NCBI RefSeq assembly: GCF_028769735.1
Contig: NC_088171.1
Location: 125,758,533-125,822,532 of the forward strand
DNA length: 64,000 nt
Direction: 5' to 3'
Source of the DNA: Zonotrichia leucophrys gambelii
Taxonomy: Eukaryota; Chordata; Aves; Passeriformes; Passerellidae
Shown here one piece after another: positions 12,936 to 25,174 of the stretch (position 1 is the stretch's first letter; each line of letters opens with the position of its first letter). Both the position numbers and the translations under genes were made by a program. The notes below the pieces were generated by a model that saw only the letters and a program-made list of their open reading frames with translations, was not told the DNA's origin and searched no databases.

Positions 12936-14180
12936 CTGTGGTGGTTGGTGTTATTAACTCCAGGAAAACAGCATGTACAGTGGAAACATATCCATCAGGA
13001 TCTGTTTAATGCTGTAGATGATGTGGTAATCACATACCCTCTGAACATAGAGAGACATAATTCTGTCCCAGGGTTTTCCTGAAAAGCTGTGACAAAGTTC
13101 AGAGAAGAGAATGAGAAACAATTCTTATCTCCATTTGCTGCACCTGTTCTTGTGCACATGTTTTACCAAAGGATGGTGTCTTAATTGGATGCTGGATGGT
13201 GTGTAGATTGATTCACCAATTAGGTTAAAGCTGTATCAGACAGTCTGTAAGAGTTACAAGTTTCTTAATAATGTAGTATAATATGGTATAGCTTAATAAA
13301 GCAATTGGTCAACCTTCCACAATCATGGAGTCAATGCTAATTATTCCCCATTCAGGGGACCATTACCACAATAGATGAAGTGACCATCTTAATTTTTTCA
13401 ATAGACAAAACACAGTTTGTAATCTGTAGATTTAAAAATGGGACTTATTTTGGGTTTTTTAAATTTTTGTTTTGTTTGGGGTTTTTTTAATTGTTTTTTT
13501 CAAGTGTCATTGCTTCCTTTTAGACCTTTCAGTTCATGAAAAACAGCGAGGCTCTGCGAGATGTATTATAGAAAAATGGTAATAACTACTTTAGGAATCG
13601 AAATCTGCTCTCAAAGCATTGACTTTGTGATCAAATTTCCGTAATTTCTGTTTTACTCTTTGCAATAGCAGTTATAATTTTTTGACTAAGACTGCGCATA
13701 TATTTTCAGTTAACATAATATAGTGATATGTTGAAGTGGGAAAAACACTGGATCTACTGATAAATCTAATTTGTATTGAACCCTTAATGATAATATGTGG
13801 AGCAGGTCAGAAGTGTTGTCAGATTATAGTAATGACTCACAATATCTGTGGACTCATAATAACATATTGTGTAAGTAGTTTATCATCTGCACTGACTATT
13901 AATTCATCTGATGACTGGATGAGAAGCAAACCCAGTTCATTGAGTATGAGAAATTGGAAACATGGTTCAAAGTTTCCACAGTCAAATTGTCCAGGAAGAG
14001 ACACGATACACCCAATTTGTTAATGCTGGATTTGTAACATTCTTTAATTATTTAATAGAAAAATTTTGACAGTTTAATTATAGCATATAGTTAGACTTTA
14101 GTGAACCTGTGTATTAGGGATTCTAGCCAAAAAGAAATAATAATTTCTTGTCTTATTTTCGTCTGTTGAAATTTTTACAT
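12936..14180. other. Unique AT-rich non-coding sequence
   Basis: Nothing recognisable beyond a T/G-rich low-complexity run at about 13449-13500. The 95-codon frame at 13736-14023 has no family likeness. Confidence 0.55.
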
Positions 14181-14184
14181 CTGA

Positions 14185-14232
14185 ACAAAAGGACAGTCAT
14201 TTAAAAGGACAAAAGGACAGTCATTTAAAAAC
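14185..14232. repeat. 24-bp tandem duplication
   Basis: Two adjacent copies of a 24-bp unit starting ACAAAAGGACAGTCATTT, at 14185-14208 and 14209-14232. They are identical over the first 22 bases, so the duplication is fairly recent. Confidence 0.9.
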
Positions 14233-14362
14233 AGAAGCTGTTGTCTTAAAGGTTCATATCCCTACCTGTGATGGATAGGAGCTTGTTATCATTCTCCTGT
14301 TATAATATTGAGTATATAATATTATATATATAATGAAAAATTTGATTGCTACCTGTAAGTCC

Positions 14363-14397
14363 CTATATAACATTCTATAATATAGAATCCTATATAG
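14363..14397. repeat. AT-rich inverted repeat (hairpin)
   Basis: CTATATA (14363-14369) and ATTCTAT (14372-14378) pair with ATAGAAT (14382-14388) and TATATAG (14391-14397). The loop is three bases (AAT), with a two-by-two mismatch between the stems. Fourteen of sixteen positions pair. Confidence 0.85.
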
Positions 14398-14399
14398 CA

Positions 14400-15475
14400 G
14401 CATTTTATTTAAATCTTTAAAACATGGTAAAAGTAAGCTTAATTTTTAATTTAGGAACCTCAAAGGAAAATAAGCTTTTTCTTTAAAAACTGTTCAGTGA
14501 CAAATTATGATAGCTGGGAACATCATTACTGTCTGTATATACTTTTAGGTAGGCTCTTCACATGCAGTGGAGATAGGGAACATGTTCTATATTGCCTGAG
14601 AGCCTGTTTGCCTGCCTTGGTTTTTTTACATCTGTCTTGGATCAGTTCTTTAATAGAGCTAGCAGAAATTGTCACTCATGTGACCATTCTCCCAGGGCTA
14701 AGCACAGGAGCGCTGGGAAGGACCCAGGAGGATCACTCAGTGTATGGCACTTGGCCTTTCACATCACATCGATGGCATTGGCTCATGGAAGCACTGGGAA
14801 CAGCTATGTCTTCTCCTGCTGTATTCCATGACCATGAGCAGCAGCATTGGCAATCTGGGTTGAGAGGCCAAAACAATTTTTCAACCCCACCCCAAGACGA
14901 GGGAAGATAATTTGTGTCTTCCTACAGAAGTCAATTGTGTTACATTATGTGTTTCTGCATATGCAGTTTATGAAAACAGAAGCCTGAAAAGTGAGGAAAG
15001 TGGAGTTTGGGTGCACACCAAGGTACAATGCCTTACCCTTCATCCCTAAGGTGGGTACCAGGCAGCCAGAGGATATCGATTTTGGTATGAAATGAGGAGA
15101 TTATAAAATGTCCCTGTGCCACAAGGACATATGGCATGAGGCACTACAATCAGAGTTAAGGCTGATTACCAGCTCCGTCCACTGTGTTTAGAAAATTTTG
15201 GTTTGGATGATGCTTTAAAACGTGTACGATTTTCAACCCATCAGTGTAGCATCACATTCATGAGCAAGGATTTATGAGATTATATTTATCAGTTAAGATT
15301 GTAGTTAAGGCATGCTTGTAATTAGTTAAAGGCAGAGGTGTTATGTGATTTTTAAATTCTTTTTCCCTTTCTTAAATCCTACTCCAACAATCTGTTTGAA
15401 CAAGCAATCTATGACAGACCAAAAATAAAAAGAATATCTTAAGTGTTTAGACATGGTCTCTACTACCAGGCGGAG
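14400..15475. other. Unique non-coding sequence, mixed composition
   Basis: Sequence at 14520-14900 is GC-richer and open for 137 codons (14497-14910, plus), with a second overlapping frame open at 14592-14831. Two overlapping open frames with no domain argue against coding. No repeat family was recognised. Confidence 0.45.
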
Positions 15476-15479
15476 ATCT

Positions 15480-15792
15480 GTGATACTTCTTTTTCTGCTT
15501 CTTCATGGCATTCCTTTGTCACTATATCCCCTTCATCTTCTTCTCATTTTCATCTTTTCTCATCTTCATCCAATTAAACTATTATGCTTTAAGAACCAAA
15601 CTGCAAGTAAAACATCTATTCTCTGTCCTCTCATTCCTTTTGCCTTGTCTTGCACCACAGACAACAGATCCAGCATGATAGGTCACTTCCCTTTTAAATT
15701 TTGCACTTCCACTGCAGTGCCCAACAACACCTTAAATCAAACCCAACAACAAACAATCACAACACTCCCCTCCCTGCCCCTCAGTTCTCAGT
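15480..15792. other. G-poor, pyrimidine- and C-rich tract
   Basis: About 300 bases of the plus strand carry very few G residues, first as CTT/CTTCAT-rich sequence, then as an A/C-rich stretch with several AACAACA runs. The bias keeps a 113-codon frame open (15453-15794), but its protein is low-complexity. It is best read as a strand-asymmetric simple-sequence region of unknown origin. Confidence 0.6.
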
Positions 15793-15794
15793 AA

Positions 15795-16555
15795 AAGAGA
15801 ATGCTGTGGAATAGTTATAGAAGGCAGGCACAGCTAAGAAATGCTGTAGTCAGAGTTACAGCTTGAAATTGATGCCTGTGAAAAACATAGGTAAATGTGT
15901 GAGTAGTAAAACAGCTTGTAAAAACTAGATATCAGATTAAGATGACTACAGGCAGAGAATATTAGGAGTATGGAGTATTTTTCACAGCACACCAAGTTGT
16001 AAGAGAAGATTTGTAAACATGATTTTCAGAGTATAAAATTATCTAGCTTTAAAACCAGAAAAAACTCAGATGTATTTTTTTTTATATTTTACTATCCAAG
16101 AATTGTTTTTAAAATAAATCTTGATTCAGGACAAAGTAAGTTCTTGTAAGCAGTTGTCTTTTTTCAGAAGGCAATTAGTGGTAAGTTTGGATATCAGCCC
16201 TGTTACTATTTCCATTTGTAGAGTCTCACACAAGAAAAAGAGCTCTCTCTGAGCTGGGCATGTACAGCCCTGCAGTCGCAAGGAGAGGGTGGGAGAACAG
16301 CCTGACAGCTCTGGAAGCATGATATGCTCAACATCTAGAATTTCTTACCTCTTTAGTGCACTGGGAATGGTCTTTGTGTCGAATCAGGTGATGAAGTTCT
16401 GGTGCAGGGCAAAATTCAGGAGAGATGTTTATTGACTGCATTTTTCCTGGTCTAAAAGCCAATATACAAAATGCAATCAATAAGAGAACTGATTAATTAT
16501 GCCTGACAGGAGCACCATAAGGAAGGCCTGAGTACAGCACAGTTGTACACAGGAC
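15795..16555. other. Unique AT-rich non-coding sequence
   Basis: No gene, RNA or repeat was recognised. Confidence 0.55.
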
Positions 16556-16559
16556 TGAT

Positions 16560-16745
16560 TGCCAGCATTACATCTGGGGACGAATGAGGAAATGGGGACT
16601 AATGAGCTCTCCACTAAGGCCTCCTCCTGCCGCCTCCACTGCACTGCCCAGCCTCAGTGGAAATAGAATGCTAATTAGACAACTGAGGAGCTGATTGCGA
16701 TCAAGGATTTTGGAGCATTTTTATCATTTACTGCAACATACTCAA
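16560..16745. promoter_or_regulatory. Candidate conserved non-coding element
   Basis: Balanced, non-repetitive sequence with clustered factor-type motifs: CTAATGAG (16599-16606), GCTAATTAGAC (16671-16681) and a nearby TGATTGCGATC. CTAATTAG-type palindromes are typical paired-homeodomain sites. The block stands out from the AT-rich flanks in composition and complexity. Function is inferred from appearance only. Confidence 0.33.
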
Positions 16746-16749
16746 CTTT

Positions 16750-18300
16750 TCTCAGCAAGAAGGAAAATCAAAAGATATGAGAGCAAGATGGACAGATGAA
16801 GTAATCAAAAAATCAAGGTGTTATACCCACATGGAAAAATTGTACAGTAAACATAAAATTAAAGCATTCAAATTTCCTACATAATTGCTCTAACTATGGA
16901 ACTTTTTGGTTTCAAAAAGGTTTATGTTTTCAAACAGGGTAATTATTGAAGTTCTGTTGAAATCAGTATAATTATGTTGATTTACACAAGAAAAAAATCA
17001 GACTTAAATAAAAAAACAGGAAAAGAAAAGCATTTCTCCTCTCTCCACTGACATTTAATCTTCTTTGAAATGTGAAAGGGTCCACATGCAAAATAAAGGC
17101 AGATGTATAAGTAGGGAGAATATCTGAAAAAATAGATGACTCCATGGATTTGTAATAATGATTTCTCCTGACTATTGCATTGTCTTAGATAAAACAGAAG
17201 AAAATTTCTACCTCCACAGGAAAAATTCGGTAGCTCTCTAGACTTAAATTTTTAACATATAGCAAGAAATCTAAAACAAGTAAAACCAAGAGCTCTGCAA
17301 AATATGTTCCTGATGGCATGAAGTTCTGTTTAGTGAACTGCACCATTTATCTTTATTTCTTTGTAGGTGATGCTCTCTGTGAATACCTCTCGTTTGGGCC
17401 ATGATAAGAGTAAAAGCAGATGCAGGAAGTCTGTGTGATATAAATAATGATTATGCTTGACAAAATACTTCTGACATTTTAAGAGGGGTGCTGTTGAGCA
17501 ATTTGCTCTGGTTTGTTGCTCTCCCATGAAAGAGCTAATTTAGTCTGGTTAAAGCCAGCTTTCCCATTGGCTCTGAAAAAAATTAGTACTTCGTATGCAG
17601 TCCATATCCACAGCTTCCCTGGGAGCTGGCATTATTAACCAAACACTAGTCCACTCCTTTTCAGGCATGGAAAATTGCTGCCGGAATATTTACTGTCACC
17701 TGTGTCTCCTGTAGAAACACACTCTAAATCCACTTGCAGAGAGTTAATAAGCCACTGATATAAAAATCTGCATGTCAAATATTAAAATTAATGCTGGTGA
17801 TTACATTTTTGCTTGCTGTTGGGTTTATCTGCTATATTTTTGGAAGTTGCTACAGGAAAAAAACAAACAAACCAAACCCATGCCAGCAACTCCATGGAAG
17901 GTATCCTGCTATAGGCTGGGATAATATTAATTTTCTTCTCAATAGCTGGCATAGAGCTGTATTTTGGATTTGAGAATTTAGGTTGAGAATAATGTTGATA
18001 ATACACTGAGGTTTTAGTTGTTGCTGAGCAGCACTTACACTAAACCAAGGACTTTCCAGTGCCTCATGCTCTGTTAGTGAGGAGTACCCAAAGGTGGAAG
18101 GGGACACAACCAAGACAGCTGACCTAAGAGGGCCAAAGGGATATTTCATACCATAAAACATCAGGATATAAACCATGGGTTGGGTAGAAGGAGATTATTC
18201 TCTGCTTGGAGACTGACTAGACATTGGTCAGCAGATGGTGAGCAGCTGCATTGAAAAGCAACACTTGCTTTTCTTGGGTTTTATCCCTCTGCTTTTTAAT
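16750..18300. other. Unique AT-rich non-coding sequence
   Basis: Nothing was recognised. Frames at 17330-17527 and 17850-18176 (minus) are short and domain-free. Confidence 0.55.
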
Positions 18301-18302
18301 AC

Positions 18303-18351
<49 letters not shown>

Positions 18352-18420
18352 GTTGTTGTTGTTGTTGTTGTTGTTGTTATTGTTATTGTTATTATTGTTA
18401 TTGTTGTTATTGTTGTTATT
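18303..18420. repeat. Compound (TTA)n/(TTG)n microsatellite
   Basis: About 16 TTA units (18303-18350) pass into about nine TTG units, then mixed TTA and TTG units to 18420. It is the longest microsatellite in the window and probably polymorphic. It creates poly-Leu, poly-Ile and poly-Val open frames on both strands that are artefacts. Confidence 0.97.
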
Positions 18421-18615
18421 TTGCTTTGCTCCAATTATTAAGCTATTCTTATTAGTTTTGCTTCTTTTTGGTGATTCTCTTCCCTATCTCACCAGGGATG
18501 GGAGAACTTAGTGAACAGCTACATGGTACTTAGTTGCCAGTTGGGCTTAAATCATGGCAGAAGGAAAAAAAAAGAAGTTTAGGTGTCAATTATTTCAGCT
18601 AAACCTCTAAAAGGA
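18421..18615. other. Short unique spacer
   Basis: Nothing was recognised between the microsatellite and the CR1 fragment. Confidence 0.5.
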
Positions 18616-18617
18616 AA

Positions 18618-18892
18618 CTTGTCAGCTTCATTACCCTTCTCTGGACACCCTCACGCAACTCAATGTCTTTTTGTGAGGGGTCTGGAACTGGACAAAATAC
18701 ACAAAATACTGCTGTGGCCTCCCCAGTGCCCAGTACAGGGGACAATCCCTGCCCTGCTCCTGCTGGCCACACCATTGCTGATAAAGGCAGGATGTCATTG
18801 GCCTTCTCGGCCACCTGGCCACGTACTGACTTATGTTCAGCTGCTGTTAACCAGCACTCCCAGGTCCTTTTCCTCTGGGCAGCTGTCTGGGA
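18618..18892 (-). mobile_element. CR1 LINE internal fragment
   Basis: On the minus strand this matches the CR1 segment near the end of ORF2, just before the 3' terminal region. Plus-strand markers in order are CATTACCCTTCTCTGGACAC, a CTCAATGTCTTT stretch, CAGTGCCCAGTACAGGGG, CTGCTGGCCACACCATT, CATTGGCCTTCTCGGCCACC and CCAGCACTCCCAGGTCCTTT. Both the CR1 5' part and the 3' terminus are missing, so it is truncated at both ends. Frames are disrupted and no functional protein remains. Confidence 0.9.
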
Positions 18893-21800
18893 AAAAGGAT
18901 TTATGATGCTAATTTACAAAAATGGAAATTGTTTCATGTCTGAAGCCATCTTTTTGTAATAAGTATATATATTTGTATAGAGTTTTGTTTCATTTTCTTC
19001 AACCAGAAAAATTTCCTGCAAATTAAATTTGACTACAAGTTTATTTGGATTTTACTTTCCTTTAAGCATTTTCAACAAATGTGTTATTTAAACTCTGACA
19101 TATGCTAAAAATACTTAAGTTTCCAATTTATTTACAAAATGTCTGTGGGTTACAAGTGTCTCCCAGCACATCTGCAGTTTGGGAAACAGCACACAGAGGA
19201 TAGATTTGGCCTCATCTGCAGTCAGCTCTTGATTGTTGGATGAGTCTCAGAGGAGTAAGGTGTGTAGGGTGCCTGTGATACAGATGCATGTCTCTTAGTA
19301 TCTAATGGTGCCATCAAATTAAGTTCCATTTAAGGTTTCATTCAGCTATAAGGATCTCAGTTAAAGGATGCTTTATTTTAATCAAGTGATTGATCATATA
19401 TTGTGAGGAAATACCTTCCTTTTTTTTTACTTCTTTAATTTTTTTAAAATATTTTGTTTAGCATGGTAGAGAAAAAAAATCTGGAATGTTAAAAAATACT
19501 GTATTTGGCAATGTGAGTGGACATGGTAAAATACACCGTAAATCACAAGTTTCAGTGGACTCCATGGGAGACTATGACATTCCAAGTAAAAATGCAGAAG
19601 GAAAATGATAGGTGAGGCAGAACATCTTTAAGTGAGCTCATTTGCCTTTGCTCTTGAGAATTTTCAGTACTGTCTTTGGTTCAGCTGAATGGGGTTTTAT
19701 TATTTTAATTAGCTTAATGTCTTTGGCAGAGAACTGCTTTTGGAACAATACAGGAATAGGATGGGGATGAAATATAAGAAAATAGCACCTCAGCATCACT
19801 GAATTAGCCCATCTGTAGAAATAATTGCTGATGTTAGGTATGCTTGACAGAAAGCTTGCAGCAGCACTGCTGTGTTCGTTATCAGCGTAGATCTATATTC
19901 AGTGCATCTCTAGCATGATAAATAATTCCTTTTGAAAGAGAAAGGGCTGGATTTTTTTTTAGAAAATCACTTATAAGCAATGGAAGTATCAAGCAGGATA
20001 ATTGCAAGAAAGATTTAAAATGAGCATAAAATGACTGTGGCAAGTTGCTTTCATTTTCCTGGTAATGCCTTACTTAAAAATGGAGAATAACTATTCTTTG
20101 TAATGTACTTAAAGAACTTTTTCTGTAATGTATTAGACATATTACCTCTAATTATTAGTCTCATCTGGATAGAGAGTCTCTGCTGAGTCTTCCTGAAAAG
20201 CTCATGTAGAGCCATTTTGCACTTCAAATAAATCTAGTCTGTCCTATAATGCAGGAATCAAGGGTTTATCATGTAACAGAGCAGACTCTAAATCAGTCTC
20301 TCCCTGTGTATCAACTGCAGTAATGTCTCTTCTTTGGCCGATATGCAGACTTACAAAGAAAGCACTGTAATTTCTCCTGGAAAAGGGAACAGAGCCCACA
20401 GCAGGACACAGGGGCTTCTCTTAGCTTGGGACTCGTGGCTGGTGTTGGGCTGATGTTGCTCTTAATCTAAAGCTTTCTGCTTGGATGCAGATGGAAGTAA
20501 ATGACTGATGTGGTCTTCCATAAGGCTTGTGTTGGTCATCTTGGTGGGAAGGAGGAAGAAAAGTAGAAGACATATTGCACTCTTAGGAAACAATTTTAAA
20601 ACACACGCTGACCTGCAGCCTTGTGGTTTTCACTCTCAAGTTACTGGGTAGCTAAATTCCAAGTATCATGACTTTTTGGTCAGTGGAAGAAAATTTACTA
20701 AAAATGTGTTTTGGAAAATGATTGCTCTCATTTATCCTCCTTTTCAATTTCCAGCATTTAATTTGGTTTGTAATCTTTATTTAAAGAACAATAAACATGA
20801 GGATCTTTACGTATTGAAAAACTCATAAATTTGAGGTAAAAATCATTCTAGGAAAAAGAAGCTATGCAGTGATTAAGCTATGCAGCGACCTATTAAACTT
20901 ATTTTCAGTAGGATTCAGTCTGTGAAACCTTCTCAGTTACACAAACAACACTGGTGAGAGTGTAAAGAAAAAGCATTTACACTGTCCCATGTTATGCACC
21001 TAAGAGAAAAAAAACCCTACAAATGTCTGGAAGTTTATTGCAAGGTTATATAATAAACTTTTTTTTTTCTTTTATTCTTCCTTCATACTCCTTATGTTTT
21101 TTTGAATCATTAACTTTGTGGCAACAGTGGGAAAGGTAGTTACATTGCATTTGAAATCAGAAAAATTTTGATAAAATGTAGATGGTGTTCTCAATGCAAG
21201 TCAACTGTAATGCTGTTCCAGCCAAAACTTACCTTTTTTTTTCAAGTACACAATGTAAAAGTATTGCTGTACATAAACATGTATGTTTTTCAACTATCAC
21301 TGAAATCTCAGTTATTACATTGGGTATTTTATCCTTCTAATTTTAAAATCCTTAAACACTGTTAACTTTTCATGGTAGGATATTTCCTATATAAGAACCA
21401 GGGCACTGTCCCAGTGATCATGTTTTTTTTTCTATGCTGTACATTTGCATTTTTGGGCGTCTGATTTTAGTATTACTTCTGTTTATCTCCACTGATTTAA
21501 TTGAGATCACTATTTCTTCTACATGGAGACTATAAAAAAATTTAAATACGATAAATAACAGTAGAATCAGACTAAGTTAAAGCCGACATTTTACTATTTG
21601 TACAAATAAAAGCATTATCCTCTTCCTTGTCATTATCATTCTCCTTACACTGTGGAGTTCCTAAGTACTTCCTAAAACATCACATATTAAATGTGGCTTG
21701 ATTTCTGGTTATATCAATTCCTCCTTACCTTTTTCTCTTCCAAGATAGATTCAACCTGGACCACCCTGTAAGAGGTTTATTATACTCATGAAAATGAAGC

Positions 21801-22200
21801 AGCATTGCCTCCTTATACTAGAATTTATGAGAAAGAATTAAAAGAAACATTTGGAGGGCTATTTAAAATAGATATAAATATAACTGCCTTGATGAAAGGC
21901 AAGTAATTTAATTTAAGAGAAACTGTTAAATAAACAGCATGTTGTATTAGGTGGCAGAGTTCTGATGCCAATGAGTCAGGTTGCCAGAAACTTTCAATCA
22001 TGAGTCTCTGTTTTCAGTTGCTGATAGCATTGCCAAATATAAACCATTGTGGCTCTAATACTCTATGCTGAATATATCCCTCAGATATTTTGTTAAAATT
22101 TAGATTAAAATAAAATCTTACTCAAGAAAGCTTAAGGATATAAATTCATTTCTCCCCACCATTCTGCCAGCCCCTGCCTCCCCACTCTGCCCCCTGCATT
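18893..22200. other. Unique AT-rich non-coding sequence
   Basis: No gene or interspersed repeat was recognised over 3.3 kb. AAGCTATGCAG is repeated in tandem near 20859-20885 with a 16-bp period. The stretch 19855-19945 has mixed composition with a GTTATCAGCG GATA-type core and could be regulatory, but the support is thin. Confidence 0.5.
20859..20890. repeat. 16-bp tandem duplication
   Basis: Two adjacent copies of AAGCTATGCAGTGATT, the second diverging at its end. Likely small-scale slippage. Confidence 0.7.
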
Positions 22201-22204
22201 GCAT

Positions 22205-22580
22205 GCTCCTGCTGTGTAGGAGGGATGAAGTGGAGAAAAGGGAGAAAATAAATGGCTGGACAGAAGAGGAACAAAGAAACTGTGATAAAGAAAAAAAAAA
22301 AAAAAAAGAGGGGAAGAAAATAGATAGAAATTAAATAAATATTTCCAATGAAGTTACAAGAGATTGAAAACCAGCAGGGGAGGAATAAAGGCAGTTATGT
22401 TAGGGGGATGAATATAGGGTTGTGTGGGATAAGAGAAAGAAGTAAAGGTATGGGTAGAAAAAGACAGACAGGAGTCAGCAGAGGGAACAGGACTTTAGGA
22501 ACTACAGTGGGAGAGGAACTGCATAGAAGGCCAGGCTGAAGGAAAGACTACAGAGAACTTGGTACAGAGAACTTAGTACA
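22205..22580. other. Purine-rich, strand-asymmetric tract
   Basis: The plus strand is strongly enriched in A and G for about 370 bases, with many GGGAG, GAAAG and GGAAC words and a 17-base A run at 22291-22307. It ends with a tandem 14-bp duplication (ACAGAGAACTTGGT, 22550-22577). A 63-codon frame (22348-22539) is a by-product of the bias. Purine tracts like this can form triplex DNA; whether this one does is unknown. Confidence 0.6.
22550..22577. repeat. 14-bp tandem duplication
   Basis: ACAGAGAACTTGGT (22550-22563) is followed directly by ACAGAGAACTTAGT (22564-22577), with one mismatch. Confidence 0.85.
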
Positions 22581-22584
22581 GAAT

Positions 22585-25170
22585 GTTTAGAAAACAAAGA
22601 ATTTTTTTTTAAGATATCAAAACTAATTACATCATTCAAGTGTATCTACTTTCCCTTATTTATGAGATGGCAGAGAAATTTAAGTATGCCTTCATTCCCT
22701 GAAGGACAGGACCAGCTGGAGCCTAACAGTGTTACCAGTTTTGTCACTGGTTTAGAATGAATATCCTTGCTGAGTACAAAAGGGGGTCATCTTGTTTCAG
22801 CAGGGCTGTATGGTAATAGCTTTTTGTAAAAACAATTGCACTGCCTCTTAACTGTGCCAAAAGAACCCTAAGGCTACAACTAAAGGACCCAGAAATTATA
22901 TAACACCTGAAAATTAAGGTTACTCAGGCAACCTGAATTATCTCTCCAGGCATGTATTTATGTTGATCCAGTCTTTCACTCTACCACAACCACCCACCAC
23001 CACATGCTATTTTCTATCCCTCATCTCCATTCACTCCTGGATCTTTACAGGGCAAAAGATCTCCCCTGCCCTTGTCACATGCTTTGTTGGGACTGGAAAT
23101 TCAGGTCTACTTTGTGATGTTGGGGATTAAAGACTTCCAACTGGTTTTCAGTAACTGGTTTTCACAGTGAGCCTTTTTCTTGCCTGCATCTGAAGATCTG
23201 TGTGTGAAAATACAATTATGTGCCTACCTTGTTGCTTAATGAGTTTTAATAAATGTCATTGATCAAGTACAGCACTATGCTTTGTTTCCTGCCTCAGGTT
23301 TATTTTTATGTATATTACTTTACTGCATAAGGCAGTAGCATATAGATTTAGTGATACAAATTTCTCTATCTCTATTACTGTGCTACTAAGGTACTACAGA
23401 GAATGGTTATATTCAGATATATATTTAGTGTAAATGGAACACTACTCAGATTATGAACATTTCACTGACTTCATCAAAGATATTAAAATTATCTAAGCAC
23501 TTAAAGCACATTATACAAACATGTTTTGAGCCCTGTTGTTAGAGACCTGGATCATCTACAACCATGGAAGATGATTGTTGATTATTAAACTGCACCTGCT
23601 GGTCCATTTCTGTTGGTAAGAAGGAGAAGGAAGAACCATGTAGTGGAAGGCATAATGTGTGTGTGATGCTATGGAAATGCTCCCCCAGGCAGTGGTGTTT
23701 CTGCCCAGAAAATCTTTGTGAAGATCATGCTAAGGTCTTATGTGTTAAGTTGCTTGTAGCTGAATCAGTCTCAAGCCCTTTTCTAGAAGGCCTCAAAACA
23801 CAGGCACAAGAACATGTCCCTGAGAGCTCCATTGCACTTTTTTGGAAGGGTTGTTTTGCAGAAATGTCTTCTCCCAGTAAGTTAAACCATTGCAGTTTTA
23901 GCAGGAATTGTAATGCTGCCTGTTCCCACCTGTGGCAAGTATTTAATTGAAAATAATTTTCTATATGATGATAAAACCATCATAGTACAATGAAACCCTT
24001 TGTAGAAATCAATGTCCTTGCCAAAGATTTTTAGCAAAATCAGCATATATATTGCAGCCATCCGCATTAACAAAATTAAGGTTATATGAGTTTATAGTAA
24101 AGTAACCTTTCTGAAAGTTGTTTTATAGTAAAATTGTTGTGGCTGTGACAGTGAAAGAATACAAAAGTGACAACACTTCTTCCTACAAGCATCTTTAAAT
24201 AGTTATATTCTGTCTTCTTCATATCAACTTGTGTCATTCTTAGTTTTAATATGCATGCAAAAATAGCATATTTTTCCTACCTCACAAGCACAACTATCTA
24301 AAACTCTGAAAATGAAAGCAACACTGATATGATTTTTGAAGAGGTAAATTAAGATGAAGGAAAAATATGTGTGAATTTAACACATCTTATATGCCTGAGC
24401 ATATCCTAAAATAACATGAAATCATGTTAAACATCTTCAAACAGGAGCCGGATCAGAACTAATTCCCATTTGTCATATTAGTAACTGAGATTTTTAACCT
24501 TTTCTGGAAGGACAGAATTTTTGAATAGTAGTAGATTCCAAATTCTTTCTGTTGCTATGTTTAATTCATATGAATTTGCTTTTTTATCATGTGAAATGCA
24601 TATTGTATAAAGAATAAGGATATGGAATGCCTGCAGTAATACCTGGAGAGAGACAAGAGAGTTCATTGAATTCTTGAATACCCCAGAAATAATATAACTT
24701 TATTATTTATATATATATTTTTTTAAATCTTTGATATCAATATGATTGCAAGTGCAGGTGAGTTGCAGATGTCTTTCCCCCTTAGAGCTGATCACACAGG
24801 ACAAGTGCTAGGTGTTGACTCACCTCAAAAAGGGTAATACAGATCTTTCCACAGTGAAATCTGTAGTGACCTTCCTCAAACACAGGCTGCATTTGGATTC
24901 TTCTTGCACCCACTGGGAAGTAAGACAGATTTATTTCTCCTTGTGAGGATCCAGCTCATGTCACACCTGCTCAAAGACAGCAGGCTCCTGGGCATACTGA
25001 TGCATTTAATCTCGTTTGGCCCATTATAAAGGCAAATCACAAGACTTTAATACTGAAGGTGTTGAACTAGAGAAAACCCTGAAGCTTATCCTGAGGTTCT
25101 TAATGCACAATGACGGATCTAAATGGTATTTACACTGAAAGAGTCCACAGGCCTTTGGCCCCCAAAACTT
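22585..25170. other. Unique non-coding sequence
   Basis: No gene was recognised. AACTGGTTTTCA is duplicated at 23139-23150 and 23153-23164. The 97-codon frame at 23657-23950 is cysteine- and serine-rich by chance and has no family match. The stretch 24760-24970 is slightly GC-richer and could hide an old repeat. Confidence 0.5.
23139..23166. repeat. 14-bp tandem duplication
   Basis: AACTGGTTTTCAGT is followed by AACTGGTTTTCACA: two adjacent units identical over 12 bases. Confidence 0.8.
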
Positions 25171-25174
25171 TCCT

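Noticed and set aside
14497..14910. 137-codon plus-strand frame
   Set aside because: A second frame is open over the same GC-richer patch and neither shows a domain, so composition is the simpler cause.
15453..15794. 113-codon plus-strand frame
   Set aside because: Open because the tract is G-poor; the protein is low-complexity.
18251..18511. Poly-leucine and poly-isoleucine frames on both strands
   Set aside because: They are direct translations of the TTA/TTG microsatellite.
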